In this document: positions 19,391 through 27,382 of the stretch, in pieces
Position numbering within the stretch: the stretch's first letter is position 1
How the letters are laid out: each line of letters opens with the position of its first letter
Assembly (NCBI GenBank): GCA_026874595.1
Contig: CM049316.1
Coordinates: forward strand, 78,775,676-78,839,675
Origin: Sipunculus nudus
Lineage: Eukaryota > Annelida > Sipuncula > Golfingiida > Sipunculidae
Reading direction: 5' to 3'
Length of the DNA: 64,000 nucleotides
The notes under the pieces: generated by a model
Databases searched by the model: none
What the model saw: only the letters and a program-made list of their open reading frames with translations
Told to the model about the DNA's origin: nothing
Made by a program: the position numbers and the translations under genes

Positions 19391-20578
19391 TCATGTGAAA
19401 TAATGACCGTCAGCTACCACCTGCACGCAGGAACGAGAGTCCATCGGTCGCCACTTTATGGTTGACACGAGTCGCACTGGCGTGCGGCACTGCGGGCACG
19501 GAATGTGTTCCGTGGTTGCTACTCCTCTCGCTCTGTTGTCTGTATGTACTTGTGCCATTTTTTTGTAACACGCAAGGCACACGTAATGTTCGCACTGGCT
19601 GAACACCACGTATTCCGCCTGCCCGCTTTTCTTCGGGTGATCGCGTGCAGCTTCCTCACAATTCTCCTGGCAGACGCTGCAAGATAGACGGCATGTCAGC
19701 ATGCACCCGTGCCCCATGCGTTTCATAACCCCGTTGAAGATGTCAAGCATTTCATTGTAACTGCAACCGTAACACAAGTCTGATATCAGATGGATATAGG
19801 CTAATTTCCGTACCTGCCTCTCACAGGTTATCTGGTGTGTCCGCCTGTTCCTGAATACGTGTTCCGTATCGGCGTATGTCTTCAGGACCGCGTTTCTCGC
19901 GGCTTTCAGGTAACTGTTTACTGACGTGCGGAGGTATCTCATTGTATCCTTACGTTGTTTGCGTGGACGATCACTTTCCTCGAAGTGTACGCTGTCTGTG
20001 GTACGTTCATCAGCGAGGTGTGACACGCCTGGTGTCTCACGCGACATCGTCTTCCAGTAGGTGCTTTGCAAAAGCCTCGTGAGAGATAGTTTGTAAACGT
20101 CGGCCTCGTGAACACCCGAAGCGCTCAGCTGCTGCAGGTGTCTGCGGCTTGCTGCCAGGCGAGGGATAAAGTCCGCTTGTTCCGATAAGCTTGCCAGGTA
20201 CTTCGGTACGTGCGGTGTCAGTTCGCCTGTCGTGTATGGAATGTGATTATCGTCACGTGTCACGTTCTGCGGTAATCGCTTCTCGTTCAAGGTTGCTTCC
20301 GTTTTTTTATCCAACCGACCGAGTTCACGGGTGCCCCACCAAATGAGATGTCTTTCCAGGCTCCACAGTCCCAGTGCGGCGTCTTCGTCGATGGTACGTG
20401 GGGTGTCGGGGTGGACTACATGTGTATGTGGCACAGATGATATCGATTCCGATTCCTCCCGCCTTTGTCTCGCACCGAGTGATTCTCCGTTGCCGGCCTC
20501 AGTTCTCCGTCGTAAGCTGATGGGCGCCAGAGGTTGCAGAGACTGTAACACGTCGTGGTTTAAAACCGACATGCCCAT
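19391..20578 (-). CDS. RING-finger protein, probable E3 ubiquitin ligase
   Basis: The product has 395 residues. The C-terminal third (about 288-380) contains a RING-type zinc finger: C-x2-C (SCSVCQENC), a loop, then C-x-H (QCEHYVCLACY), then C-x2-C and a final C-x2-C (PCPQCRTPV). The N-terminal part is helical and basic, with PRKQRK as a possible nuclear signal. RING proteins transfer ubiquitin from an E2 to a substrate. In herpesviruses and other large DNA viruses such proteins often remove host restriction factors. The ATG at 20578 lies inside the end of the upstream gene (80-base overlap), so the two may share a transcript. The substrate cannot be read from the sequence. Confidence 0.75.
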   Translation of the reverse strand: MGMSVLNHDVLQSLQPLAPISLRRRTEAGNGESLGARQRREESESISSVPHTHVVHPDTPRTIDEDAALGLWSLERHLIWWGTRELGRLDKKTEATLNEKRLPQNVTRDDNHIPYTTGELTPHVPKYLASLSEQADFIPRLAASRRHLQQLSASGVHEADVYKLSLTRLLQSTYWKTMSRETPGVSHLADERTTDSVHFEESDRPRKQRKDTMRYLRTSVNSYLKAARNAVLKTYADTEHVFRNRRTHQITCERQVRKLAYIHLISDLCYGCSYNEMLDIFNGVMKRMGHGCMLTCRLSCSVCQENCEEAARDHPKKSGQAEYVVFSQCEHYVCLACYKKMAQVHTDNRARGVATTEHIPCPQCRTPVRLVSTIKWRPMDSRSCVQVVADGHYFT

Positions 20579-21533
20579 CCGCTTTGCCCATCGTTACTCG
20601 TACGTCTGCAATGACTGCGCCTGTCAGGAGCGACTGCCACGTTTTTAATACTGTCACCTTTGGGGCACGCGTGTCTTCCGGCGGGGTGCTGTTTTCACAA
20701 ACGGGTGCACCTCTCCAGCGGGTCACGGGTCGTGTTGACAATGCCCTTTCCGGGTCTATCAAACCGGTCTCAGGGTTACAGGCATCCAGAGGATGCAGCC
20801 GTGGGTACAACATCTTCATACACGTTGAAAACCCCCGTCCCTGTCCAACAGCATATTCCGTTTTGCTGATTTCGGCGTCTTCTTTAGCACAGGCGGTTTC
20901 TATCGCACACACGGCTGTCCTGTACGCAGCGGATGCGATATGGGAAATATCCGCTTCCCGCTGTTGTGGATTGTATCCCGGGACACCGGCCAACCAGCTG
21001 TTGTGTCGTGCGATAATTTCCCACGTGTACACGAGGGATCCGAAATCGACCGGCGAAGCTGTTAATAACCGGGGGAATACCTGTCGTTTGAACCTCACGA
21101 GCGTTGGTACGCGGCAGACCGGCATGTGCCTGGCCATATCAAATATGAATATACAATACGCAGTTGTGGCAGGGCAAGGTTTGCACGTTATCGATGTGAC
21201 ACACTTGTATATTGCTGTGCACCACCTGAGCAGGCGAGACCTGCGGCATGTGCGGTTGGATGTTTCGTTGCGTAAACCGAACAGCGACATCTTGCACGTG
21301 AGGAGGGGCACGGCATCTGGAGGGTGTGAAGGCATCTTGTTCACTGGGTGCTTATATTTCTGCAACCCGACTTTTGTATTGGTATTCCTGTTGTAGATGG
21401 AGTACTTTTTACTCTCACGTGACTCTGCATGGTTTAATGCTGCCCGCAGTTTCATCGAATAAATGTCAGAAACATTTAGCTGAAATCCGTTTCCTCTGTC
21501 TTCTGTTTGTGCGCGATGGTGTATGTATTTCAT
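20499..21533 (-). CDS. Hypothetical protein, about 344 aa
   Basis: The frame opens with a TTG at 21578, and the first ATG is at 21533. Later ATGs are possible because the first 60 residues look less protein-like than the rest. The middle contains a hydrophobic, Cys-rich stretch (CPATTAYCIFIFDMA) and the C-terminal half is mixed and globular. The last 26 codons overlap the start of the RING gene. The antisense frame on the plus strand (20584-21396) is open too, but it lacks supporting features. I do not recognise the family. Confidence 0.55.
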   Translation of the reverse strand: MKYIHHRAQTEDRGNGFQLNVSDIYSMKLRAALNHAESRESKKYSIYNRNTNTKVGLQKYKHPVNKMPSHPPDAVPLLTCKMSLFGLRNETSNRTCRRSRLLRWCTAIYKCVTSITCKPCPATTAYCIFIFDMARHMPVCRVPTLVRFKRQVFPRLLTASPVDFGSLVYTWEIIARHNSWLAGVPGYNPQQREADISHIASAAYRTAVCAIETACAKEDAEISKTEYAVGQGRGFSTCMKMLYPRLHPLDACNPETGLIDPERALSTRPVTRWRGAPVCENSTPPEDTRAPKVTVLKTWQSLLTGAVIADVRVTMGKADGHVGFKPRRVTVSATSGAHQLTTEN

Positions 21534-21635
21534 GTTGCGCCCGCAGATATCATATCGACCGCACGTTACATTTCTCAAATAACAAAATGTCAGCTGTGTT
21601 TAATAGCATACTATTTGTCACGACTAAACGTTGGG

Positions 21636-21803
21636 TCACATTTTCCTACACAACCTGTTGTACGCCACACCGAGTCCAATCATTGTACAGGTCAGCCCGA
21701 AGCGTAAAAAAATCATGGCACCCCAGTAACATTTGCGGAGGCGACGTCCCCGGGCAAGGTACAAAAGGGCTGACACACTCAGGTCGTGCGGCTTACACTG
21801 CAT
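21636..21803 (-). CDS. Possible small single-span membrane protein, 55 aa
   Basis: The frame is open from 21890, but the first ATG is at 21803. The product has a basic segment (ARGRRLRK), then a hydrophobic stretch (WGAMIFLRFGLTCTMIGLG), and ends RLCRKM. It fills the gap between two minus-strand genes and lies on the same strand. The evidence is composition only, so it may be chance. Confidence 0.3.
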   Translation of the reverse strand: MQCKPHDLSVSALLYLARGRRLRKCYWGAMIFLRFGLTCTMIGLGVAYNRLCRKM

Positions 21804-21998
21804 CCTTGGTTTTTTTATCGTGACCTGGCCGACCGGAAATACAAACCGCGCGATGCTCTGGTCGTTAGCCAAACGGGTCGCCCTCAGCACTGAAATCGTG
21901 TCACTATTCCGGGTAAAATGTGATGAACTGTTACACCGTCTTACACGGAGACTGAAAAATGCAGTATTTACAAATATCCCGACCCTTCTCCGTGGAGG

Positions 21999-23105
21999 TT
22001 AGTCCTGTGCGTCGATTGAAAGCCCCAGCGCGCAAATGACGTCTCCGTACAAGTAACAGGACACGTCGGCTGGTGGCACGATTTGTGATATAATTTCGCT
22101 GTCGCATTCGTCGTCCAACGAAAGTTCACAGAAAGGAGGGAGGACTTCGGCGTCCGACAGCATCGACGGGTCGCACCTCAATTCAAATGATGCTCCCTTT
22201 TCACAGTCACCGTATCTCTCCGTCAGGTGTAATGTGACCTTGCAGAGACCTTCCCATATTTGTGTGTCGCCTGGGTGTGTTACATGTGTTATTTTCCCGT
22301 TGCAGGGGACGGCTGCAGGGTTAAAGAATGATGGTGTACAACCGGGAGGCTGCGTGTCATGCTGCGCGTCATCGCCCACGTCACCATACCTGGCAACGAA
22401 AAAGTCATGAGTTTGTGCGGCTGGTACTATCACAGCGTGCCACGAGAGACGGGGACACAAGCGGTAAGTGTTGTTTCTTTTCGTCAGCAAGGTGTCACGT
22501 ACGAGGAGGAGCATGTCCGCTGGTTCTTGCATGTGTGGAAATTGTTCGGGTGGGTCGAACAAGACGCACTCGAAAGATGCCCCTTCCGGTAAAACGGCTG
22601 TGAGAGTACGTATCTTCCTTTTTGATTTACTAGTTTCAGAATCTTCTATTAGTTGTACGCGACCGACGACTGTTATGTGCTCGTCCACGTGACACTTAAA
22701 CCGGCCGGGGGCTGGTATGTCACAGAATGAGGTGCCGTTTTCGTGCTGGTCTTTTGTCAGTAATTCTTTACAGGTTTCTGCTATACGTAACCGCCTCAGA
22801 TTGAGCTGTTGAGACGTCAGTTCCGACCAACTGGTAGGCGGATGGTGACGCTCCCACACGAATCCTTTCACACTCAAAACAAGGCCGTTGCAGATTCGCT
22901 TGAAATTGCCAGACACACGGTACCATTCTCCGGGTGCCCACTGTTCGATTTGTTGACCATCGGAAACGTTTAACACGACACACGTCTCTTCTGAGTCGTA
23001 AACGACGGCTCGGAAATTCCCACCGGTGCTTGAATACATTGCGACGGTGACAGCAGCGCCGGGAACGCCGGTGTCTAAGTTCGAAATGGCTTCGCATTGA
23101 GCCAT
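21999..23105 (-). CDS. Hypothetical protein with OB-fold-like segments
   Basis: The ATG at 23105 gives 368 residues. An upstream GTG at 23195 would overlap the neighbouring gene, so the ATG is preferred. Two or three segments look like small beta barrels. One is around residues 15-80 (TVAMYSSTGGNFRAVVYDS, then WYRVSGNFKRI and LVLSVKGF). A second is around 140-230 (HITVVGRVQLIED and later a run of strands). Such patterns suit OB folds of single-stranded DNA-binding proteins, but the match is visual only. The C-terminus is acidic, as in many such proteins. The next gene upstream ends 26 bases away, so the two are probably co-transcribed. Role in DNA replication or repair is a guess. Confidence 0.6.
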   Translation of the reverse strand: MAQCEAISNLDTGVPGAAVTVAMYSSTGGNFRAVVYDSEETCVVLNVSDGQQIEQWAPGEWYRVSGNFKRICNGLVLSVKGFVWERHHPPTSWSELTSQQLNLRRLRIAETCKELLTKDQHENGTSFCDIPAPGRFKCHVDEHITVVGRVQLIEDSETSKSKRKIRTLTAVLPEGASFECVLFDPPEQFPHMQEPADMLLLVRDTLLTKRNNTYRLCPRLSWHAVIVPAAQTHDFFVARYGDVGDDAQHDTQPPGCTPSFFNPAAVPCNGKITHVTHPGDTQIWEGLCKVTLHLTERYGDCEKGASFELRCDPSMLSDAEVLPPFCELSLDDECDSEIISQIVPPADVSCYLYGDVICALGLSIDAQD

Positions 23106-23131
23106 GTTATTGTGTTTCTGTCGCGGATACG

Positions 23132-24427
23132 TCATTCGAAATGGCAGTGGTCCGCGATGTTTTGAATCATATACAAGCGGTTTGTTATCTGGCACGTCAC
23201 GTGCGATAACCGGTTAGTAAACACGCCCTGTAAAAAACAGTCAGAAGGCAGGTCGTCCACGTACACGCACGGGCCGTCTGGCAGTGCGTCCATTCCCACG
23301 CTCAATGTATCAGGGTTGGGTGGGTCCTGATCTACGTCCCATGCTGTTGAACGTGCGATTTCCATGGCGTTCAGGTCGGCGCTGACCAAGTCCGGGTTCC
23401 ACACGCGGTTGTGTTGCGCCAACAAGCACAGCATGCACGGTAATCTGACGAGCAGGTCTTCGCAGTGCAGCTGTTCGTTTCTGTCGCCTGACACGAAAGC
23501 AAAACGTTGTGACGGTAATTGGGAGGGATCTCTGGCCTGCTGCAGAAATTCGTACATGAAAAGAACAATGTTGAAACATTCCAGTAAACGAACGTGATTT
23601 GTGACCGCTAAGCTTACGTCGAACAATTTCGCTGGCAGGGCGACAAGTCCACGTGGATGCGAAGTCCCTTGCATACGCGACGACTTCCGCATATACGCTG
23701 AGGCGACACACGTTGGTAGGGTGCAGCGGGCCTCCGTGTAAACCACCCGCAATGCCTCTGACAAACCCTCTGATACGGGTATGTTCTTGAAGCCGGCGGC
23801 ATCGACCAGATGTTCCACTATTTCGCGGCGTGCGCTTAGTGACATCCAACTGTTTGCGTGTTTGAACGTATGGGGAGTTCCAACCACTTGAGCTAAGGGG
23901 TTACGGGCTGCGACACGTATAGCGCGCGCCGGTGGTCCGTGGTTGTCCTGTGTGACAGGGCGCAGTTTGCAACGCTGGTCTGTTGAATATTTTTCCCCGT
24001 TGCAGTTATCAGGTATTTCATCAGGGTTGTCTGGGAAAAGTGAATGTTCCAGTGTCAAAGCTTGTACGCCTTCTTCTTCCACCTTCACGACCATTGGAAG
24101 GCTTGTGTTGGAGTTGGCGGGAACTTCTCGTGCTTTGTGCGTGTTTCCTGGGCATGACACTACCATAAACCCTTCTCTGCGTTCTGAACCGTCAGGTAGA
24201 CGTGAACGTGTCCCGTCTTCACGCTGGGACAGTCCTGTCGGGATGATCGACACAGGGGCCCCGAGGTTGTATAAGCATACTGTAAGGGCGCTCTTTATTG
24301 CATTGACGTTCACGTTATCCGAACGTTTGCAACCGGCAGACACATGGTCATGCGACAGGGTCTGTTCCTGTGTGTTGAATGTGGTCCACGGAGACAGGGG
24401 TACAACCCCAAGGTTTCTGTCCGCCAT
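23132..24427 (-). CDS. Hypothetical protein, 431 aa
   Basis: It starts at an ATG at 24427. The first 170 residues are polar and probably flexible. From about 190 the protein looks globular and helical, with many Leu and Cys residues (LPCMLCLLAQHNRVW) and a possible helical bundle. The gene is divergent from the 24504 gene, with only 76 bases between the two starts, so a shared bidirectional promoter is likely. No family recognised. Confidence 0.65.
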   Translation of the reverse strand: MADRNLGVVPLSPWTTFNTQEQTLSHDHVSAGCKRSDNVNVNAIKSALTVCLYNLGAPVSIIPTGLSQREDGTRSRLPDGSERREGFMVVSCPGNTHKAREVPANSNTSLPMVVKVEEEGVQALTLEHSLFPDNPDEIPDNCNGEKYSTDQRCKLRPVTQDNHGPPARAIRVAARNPLAQVVGTPHTFKHANSWMSLSARREIVEHLVDAAGFKNIPVSEGLSEALRVVYTEARCTLPTCVASAYMRKSSRMQGTSHPRGLVALPAKLFDVSLAVTNHVRLLECFNIVLFMYEFLQQARDPSQLPSQRFAFVSGDRNEQLHCEDLLVRLPCMLCLLAQHNRVWNPDLVSADLNAMEIARSTAWDVDQDPPNPDTLSVGMDALPDGPCVYVDDLPSDCFLQGVFTNRLSHVTCQITNRLYMIQNIADHCHFE

Positions 24428-24503
24428 GCCTTATTTGGGTGATCGGAGGCCGATGTCCGGCCTGAGTTGACTTTCACAAAAAAAGAACAATCGGTGAAAC
24501 ACT

Positions 24504-27143
24504 ATGGCTTCCTCAGACGACCGATCGGCACACACGGTGCAGGAGCGCGGTGTAGCTGTCGGGCACCCGCTCGAATGCGCGGATTCTACAGAGTGGCTCA
24601 GGTTGTGGGCGGACACGTTGACGGCGCTGATCGATGTGAACGTATCAAAACATGTGTATCCTGATCTTATGCTTCAGAGTTTGCCACGCTTGCGGTCAAA
24701 CGCGTGTGTGGCAAAGGAAATGTCATTTTTTGTACGTGAAAGTCTGCATTGTTCTTTATCGCGTGTCACGTACGGACTGTCCTTGCTCTTGCCGCGACTG
24801 TCCCTCGAGATGGATCACGTTGCTTCCTGTCTGGAAGAATACGTTCGTAACTCTCAAGACATGCAGCGAGACGCGAGGTGTGGTAGAAACCAGGGCTTGA
24901 CGGAACAGCAGGTTGAGTCGCTGTGTCAGAAATACTTCCGTTCTGTGCTTCGGACAGAGGACTGTCGGTTTTGGCACACAACGGGCAGTAACACTGCATG
25001 GACGGTGCACGAGATGCAGAAATGCTGTTGGGACCTTGATTTCGCTTTTTACAGCACACCCCTGGAAGAGGTTATTACCGCCCTCGGAGAGCTAGAGGAA
25101 GTATGTGCGAAACTGTTTGTTTCAGTTTGGGTATTGCCTCCCCACCTGTTGGATATGAGCCTGGGTTGTTTAGCATGTGTTTCCGCTCAGGCCTTTGCGT
25201 ATTCCCTCGCGCAAGATGGGTCCCGTGCAGGGGCCGACCCACCTGAACAAACCAGGTTAGGTGCCAGTAACTGTTCTCATATTGTGTCATGTGACACGGG
25301 GCATGATCTTTTCCAGACGTTAAATGTACCGGCAGGAAGCGGGTCATGTCAACGGGAGCGAAGCAGAGATGGAGCTGCTCCTGCAGGTGATGGCGAACGT
25401 GTGGCCGCGGTCAACCAGTTGCCTAACGCTCCTGACATGGCACTGGCTGCCGGTTCTCCACGTCCTATAAACTCTGTCGACCCCACTGAAGACAGGTATT
25501 ACTGTGGTTTCGGGAACACCTCTGGCGCAGACGACAGGCTCCTCAAGGAGCTGCGACTGGGTAACAGTCATGTGGCAGAAAAGACCCGTCTGTTGTTGGA
25601 AAACATGAGGCGCGCCCGTTCGGAAATAGACTCGCATTGGCGGAATTCGGCTGATATTTTTAGATGGTGTGGTGAACGCGGTGACACTGTCGTGCAAACC
25701 GAGGGTCATTACGCGGGCAATGCCGTTCTCATGTACACGGTTCCCGTCTACGGGTTGACTGTTGAAGAGCTCGTGGGGAACGAGTTTGCGGCCATGGACG
25801 CTCAGGCCGAGCTTGAAGCCCGCAAACACGAGACTAGGATCAAGGAGCAGTTAAAAAAAGCTAGGGACCGTGGAGTCCAAGACGCGCCACAAGCTGTTGC
25901 GTGGGACATCTTGAAAGGGATTAACATGGATGGTAGCAAAAACGGGGGTTTGGCGCAAATGTTGGAGCGGGTGACAGGGAGGCGTTATGGGGTCGGCAAC
26001 CAAGCAGTTGGATGTGGAAACAATGAACGTCCTGGACGTTCTTGCGTTGATGATTATATCGATACCTTGGTTACGGAGATGACGTCATGTGACATAGACT
26101 CCGTCCAGAAATCGGTGGGAGAGCGCGTTTTCGAACGTCACCGCAAACTGGTGAGGGCGAGGCACGCAAAGCTGTTGCGCAAATTGCGCAGGGCGAAAGA
26201 AGACCTGTCCTGTTGCATGCAGCCCCGCGTAGCGGGACAAGAGATCTTGTCAGGACTTTTCGCCGTCAGACGATGTGTCAAAGCAGTGCAGCTCTTCCGA
26301 GAGGTTGTTTCCGCGCAGGCGGGAGCAGACGTGAACCCCGACGATTTGCAAAATGGTTGGCTTGTGCCTGGGGACGGGTCACCGTATGATCCGTCCCGTG
26401 TTCCTCGCCCGCGTGTAGCTGAAGCGTGGGAGGTCAGTTGCGGGGAGCCCCTGCTGGAAACTGTCAACATATCGATGGCCTCAGAACTGACTAAGTCCCT
26501 GCAACTTGGCCCTATGTGGATGTCCAGGGACTCGCACGAGGATACAGCGTGTCCCGTCAGGGCGGGATTTGTTATGCACGCTGTTTGGTCTGCAAGAGGC
26601 GTCCCCGCGTCTGCGCGTGCTGACGTTGAGAGGTTCTGCACTTTGAAATCGGAAATGGGAGCACTGGGGTCACGTCAGGCGGAACACTTCGGGGATGTGT
26701 TCCCAGTGATGCAGGAACAGTATCTTAAACTGTTGCAGCAGTTGCGGGCGCAGGAAGCGCAGACGTCGTCAGGTGATGCCGAAAACCAAACTCGTCTGGA
26801 CAGTTTGAAGCAAACACGGTTTCTCTGCCACATGCACAAGGTTCGGTTGGTGGCATATGCTGTTGTGGCGCACCAATTGGCCCATCCGGGGAACCGTGTC
26901 CGGTGTCTGTCTGTGGCCGATCCGTCACATTTATGTCCGGGGGAAGGGGGGGAGGTTTACGCTCTCGAGGAGGCTGTATATGTGGGGCCCGCTTTTTCAC
27001 CACACACGCTGATATCCAGGCGACACTACACGCCTCCGGTAAACGACGCTGACGCACAAGAGGCAAACGCGCGGGATCTATGGGATATAAAACAGAGTCA
27101 TGACATCTTCGAACTCCTGGCTGCTGCACCAGCGACGCGTTGA
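24504..27143 (+). CDS. Candidate terminase subunit 2 (UL28-like) DNA packaging protein
   Basis: The product has 879 residues. A helical N-terminal domain of about 215 residues is followed by C222-x2-C225 and then C257-x-H259. The UL28 family of herpesvirus terminase subunits is known for a C-x2-C...C-x-H zinc site near residue 200 of a protein of about 700-850 residues, and this protein fits that plan. The spacer here is longer (31 residues). A polar, flexible region (about 265-330) follows, then a long charged helical region (LEARKHETRIKEQLKKARDR). The late part contains another basic coiled segment near 545. In the family, this subunit recognises packaging signals and assembles with the ATPase and the UL33-like subunit. 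The ATPase gene is not in this window. No ATPase motif is visible here. I hold this call as plausible but unproven. Confidence 0.5.
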   Translation: MASSDDRSAHTVQERGVAVGHPLECADSTEWLRLWADTLTALIDVNVSKHVYPDLMLQSLPRLRSNACVAKEMSFFVRESLHCSLSRVTYGLSLLLPRLSLEMDHVASCLEEYVRNSQDMQRDARCGRNQGLTEQQVESLCQKYFRSVLRTEDCRFWHTTGSNTAWTVHEMQKCCWDLDFAFYSTPLEEVITALGELEEVCAKLFVSVWVLPPHLLDMSLGCLACVSAQAFAYSLAQDGSRAGADPPEQTRLGASNCSHIVSCDTGHDLFQTLNVPAGSGSCQRERSRDGAAPAGDGERVAAVNQLPNAPDMALAAGSPRPINSVDPTEDRYYCGFGNTSGADDRLLKELRLGNSHVAEKTRLLLENMRRARSEIDSHWRNSADIFRWCGERGDTVVQTEGHYAGNAVLMYTVPVYGLTVEELVGNEFAAMDAQAELEARKHETRIKEQLKKARDRGVQDAPQAVAWDILKGINMDGSKNGGLAQMLERVTGRRYGVGNQAVGCGNNERPGRSCVDDYIDTLVTEMTSCDIDSVQKSVGERVFERHRKLVRARHAKLLRKLRRAKEDLSCCMQPRVAGQEILSGLFAVRRCVKAVQLFREVVSAQAGADVNPDDLQNGWLVPGDGSPYDPSRVPRPRVAEAWEVSCGEPLLETVNISMASELTKSLQLGPMWMSRDSHEDTACPVRAGFVMHAVWSARGVPASARADVERFCTLKSEMGALGSRQAEHFGDVFPVMQEQYLKLLQQLRAQEAQTSSGDAENQTRLDSLKQTRFLCHMHKVRLVAYAVVAHQLAHPGNRVRCLSVADPSHLCPGEGGEVYALEEAVYVGPAFSPHTLISRRHYTPPVNDADAQEANARDLWDIKQSHDIFELLAAAPATR

Positions 27144-27190
27144 CTTTCGTCGTATCCTATATGAAACAAAACACTCATGATACAAAACCA

Positions 27191-27258
27191 AATAAAACCA
27201 AACACATACAGTCATAATGTGCAATGTGATATTTATTCATTAAACAAAATATATTTAT
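27191..27258. terminator. Convergent poly(A) signals
   Basis: AATAAA at 27191-27196 serves the plus-strand 24504 gene. TTTATT at 27232-27237 (and again near 27252) serves the minus-strand 27383 gene. A TG/TATG-rich stretch (27285-27335) follows. Confidence 0.6.
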
Positions 27259-27382
27259 TGTATGCAGGTTTTGATGTTGCATTGTGTGTATATGTGTGTC
27301 TGTACATATGTGTATATGTGTGTGTCTGTACATATTGAAATGTCCAGTTTGGCAGTTGTGACATGATTTCTAACAAGTCTTA

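Noticed and set aside
20584-21396. 270-codon plus-strand frame
   Set aside because: It is antisense to the 344-aa gene. It has no motif or promoter, and the minus-strand block is continuous here.
21326-21823. 165-codon plus-strand frame
   Set aside because: It starts antisense to the 344-aa gene and has a composition typical of noncoding reading. A minus-strand micro-ORF fits the gene order better.
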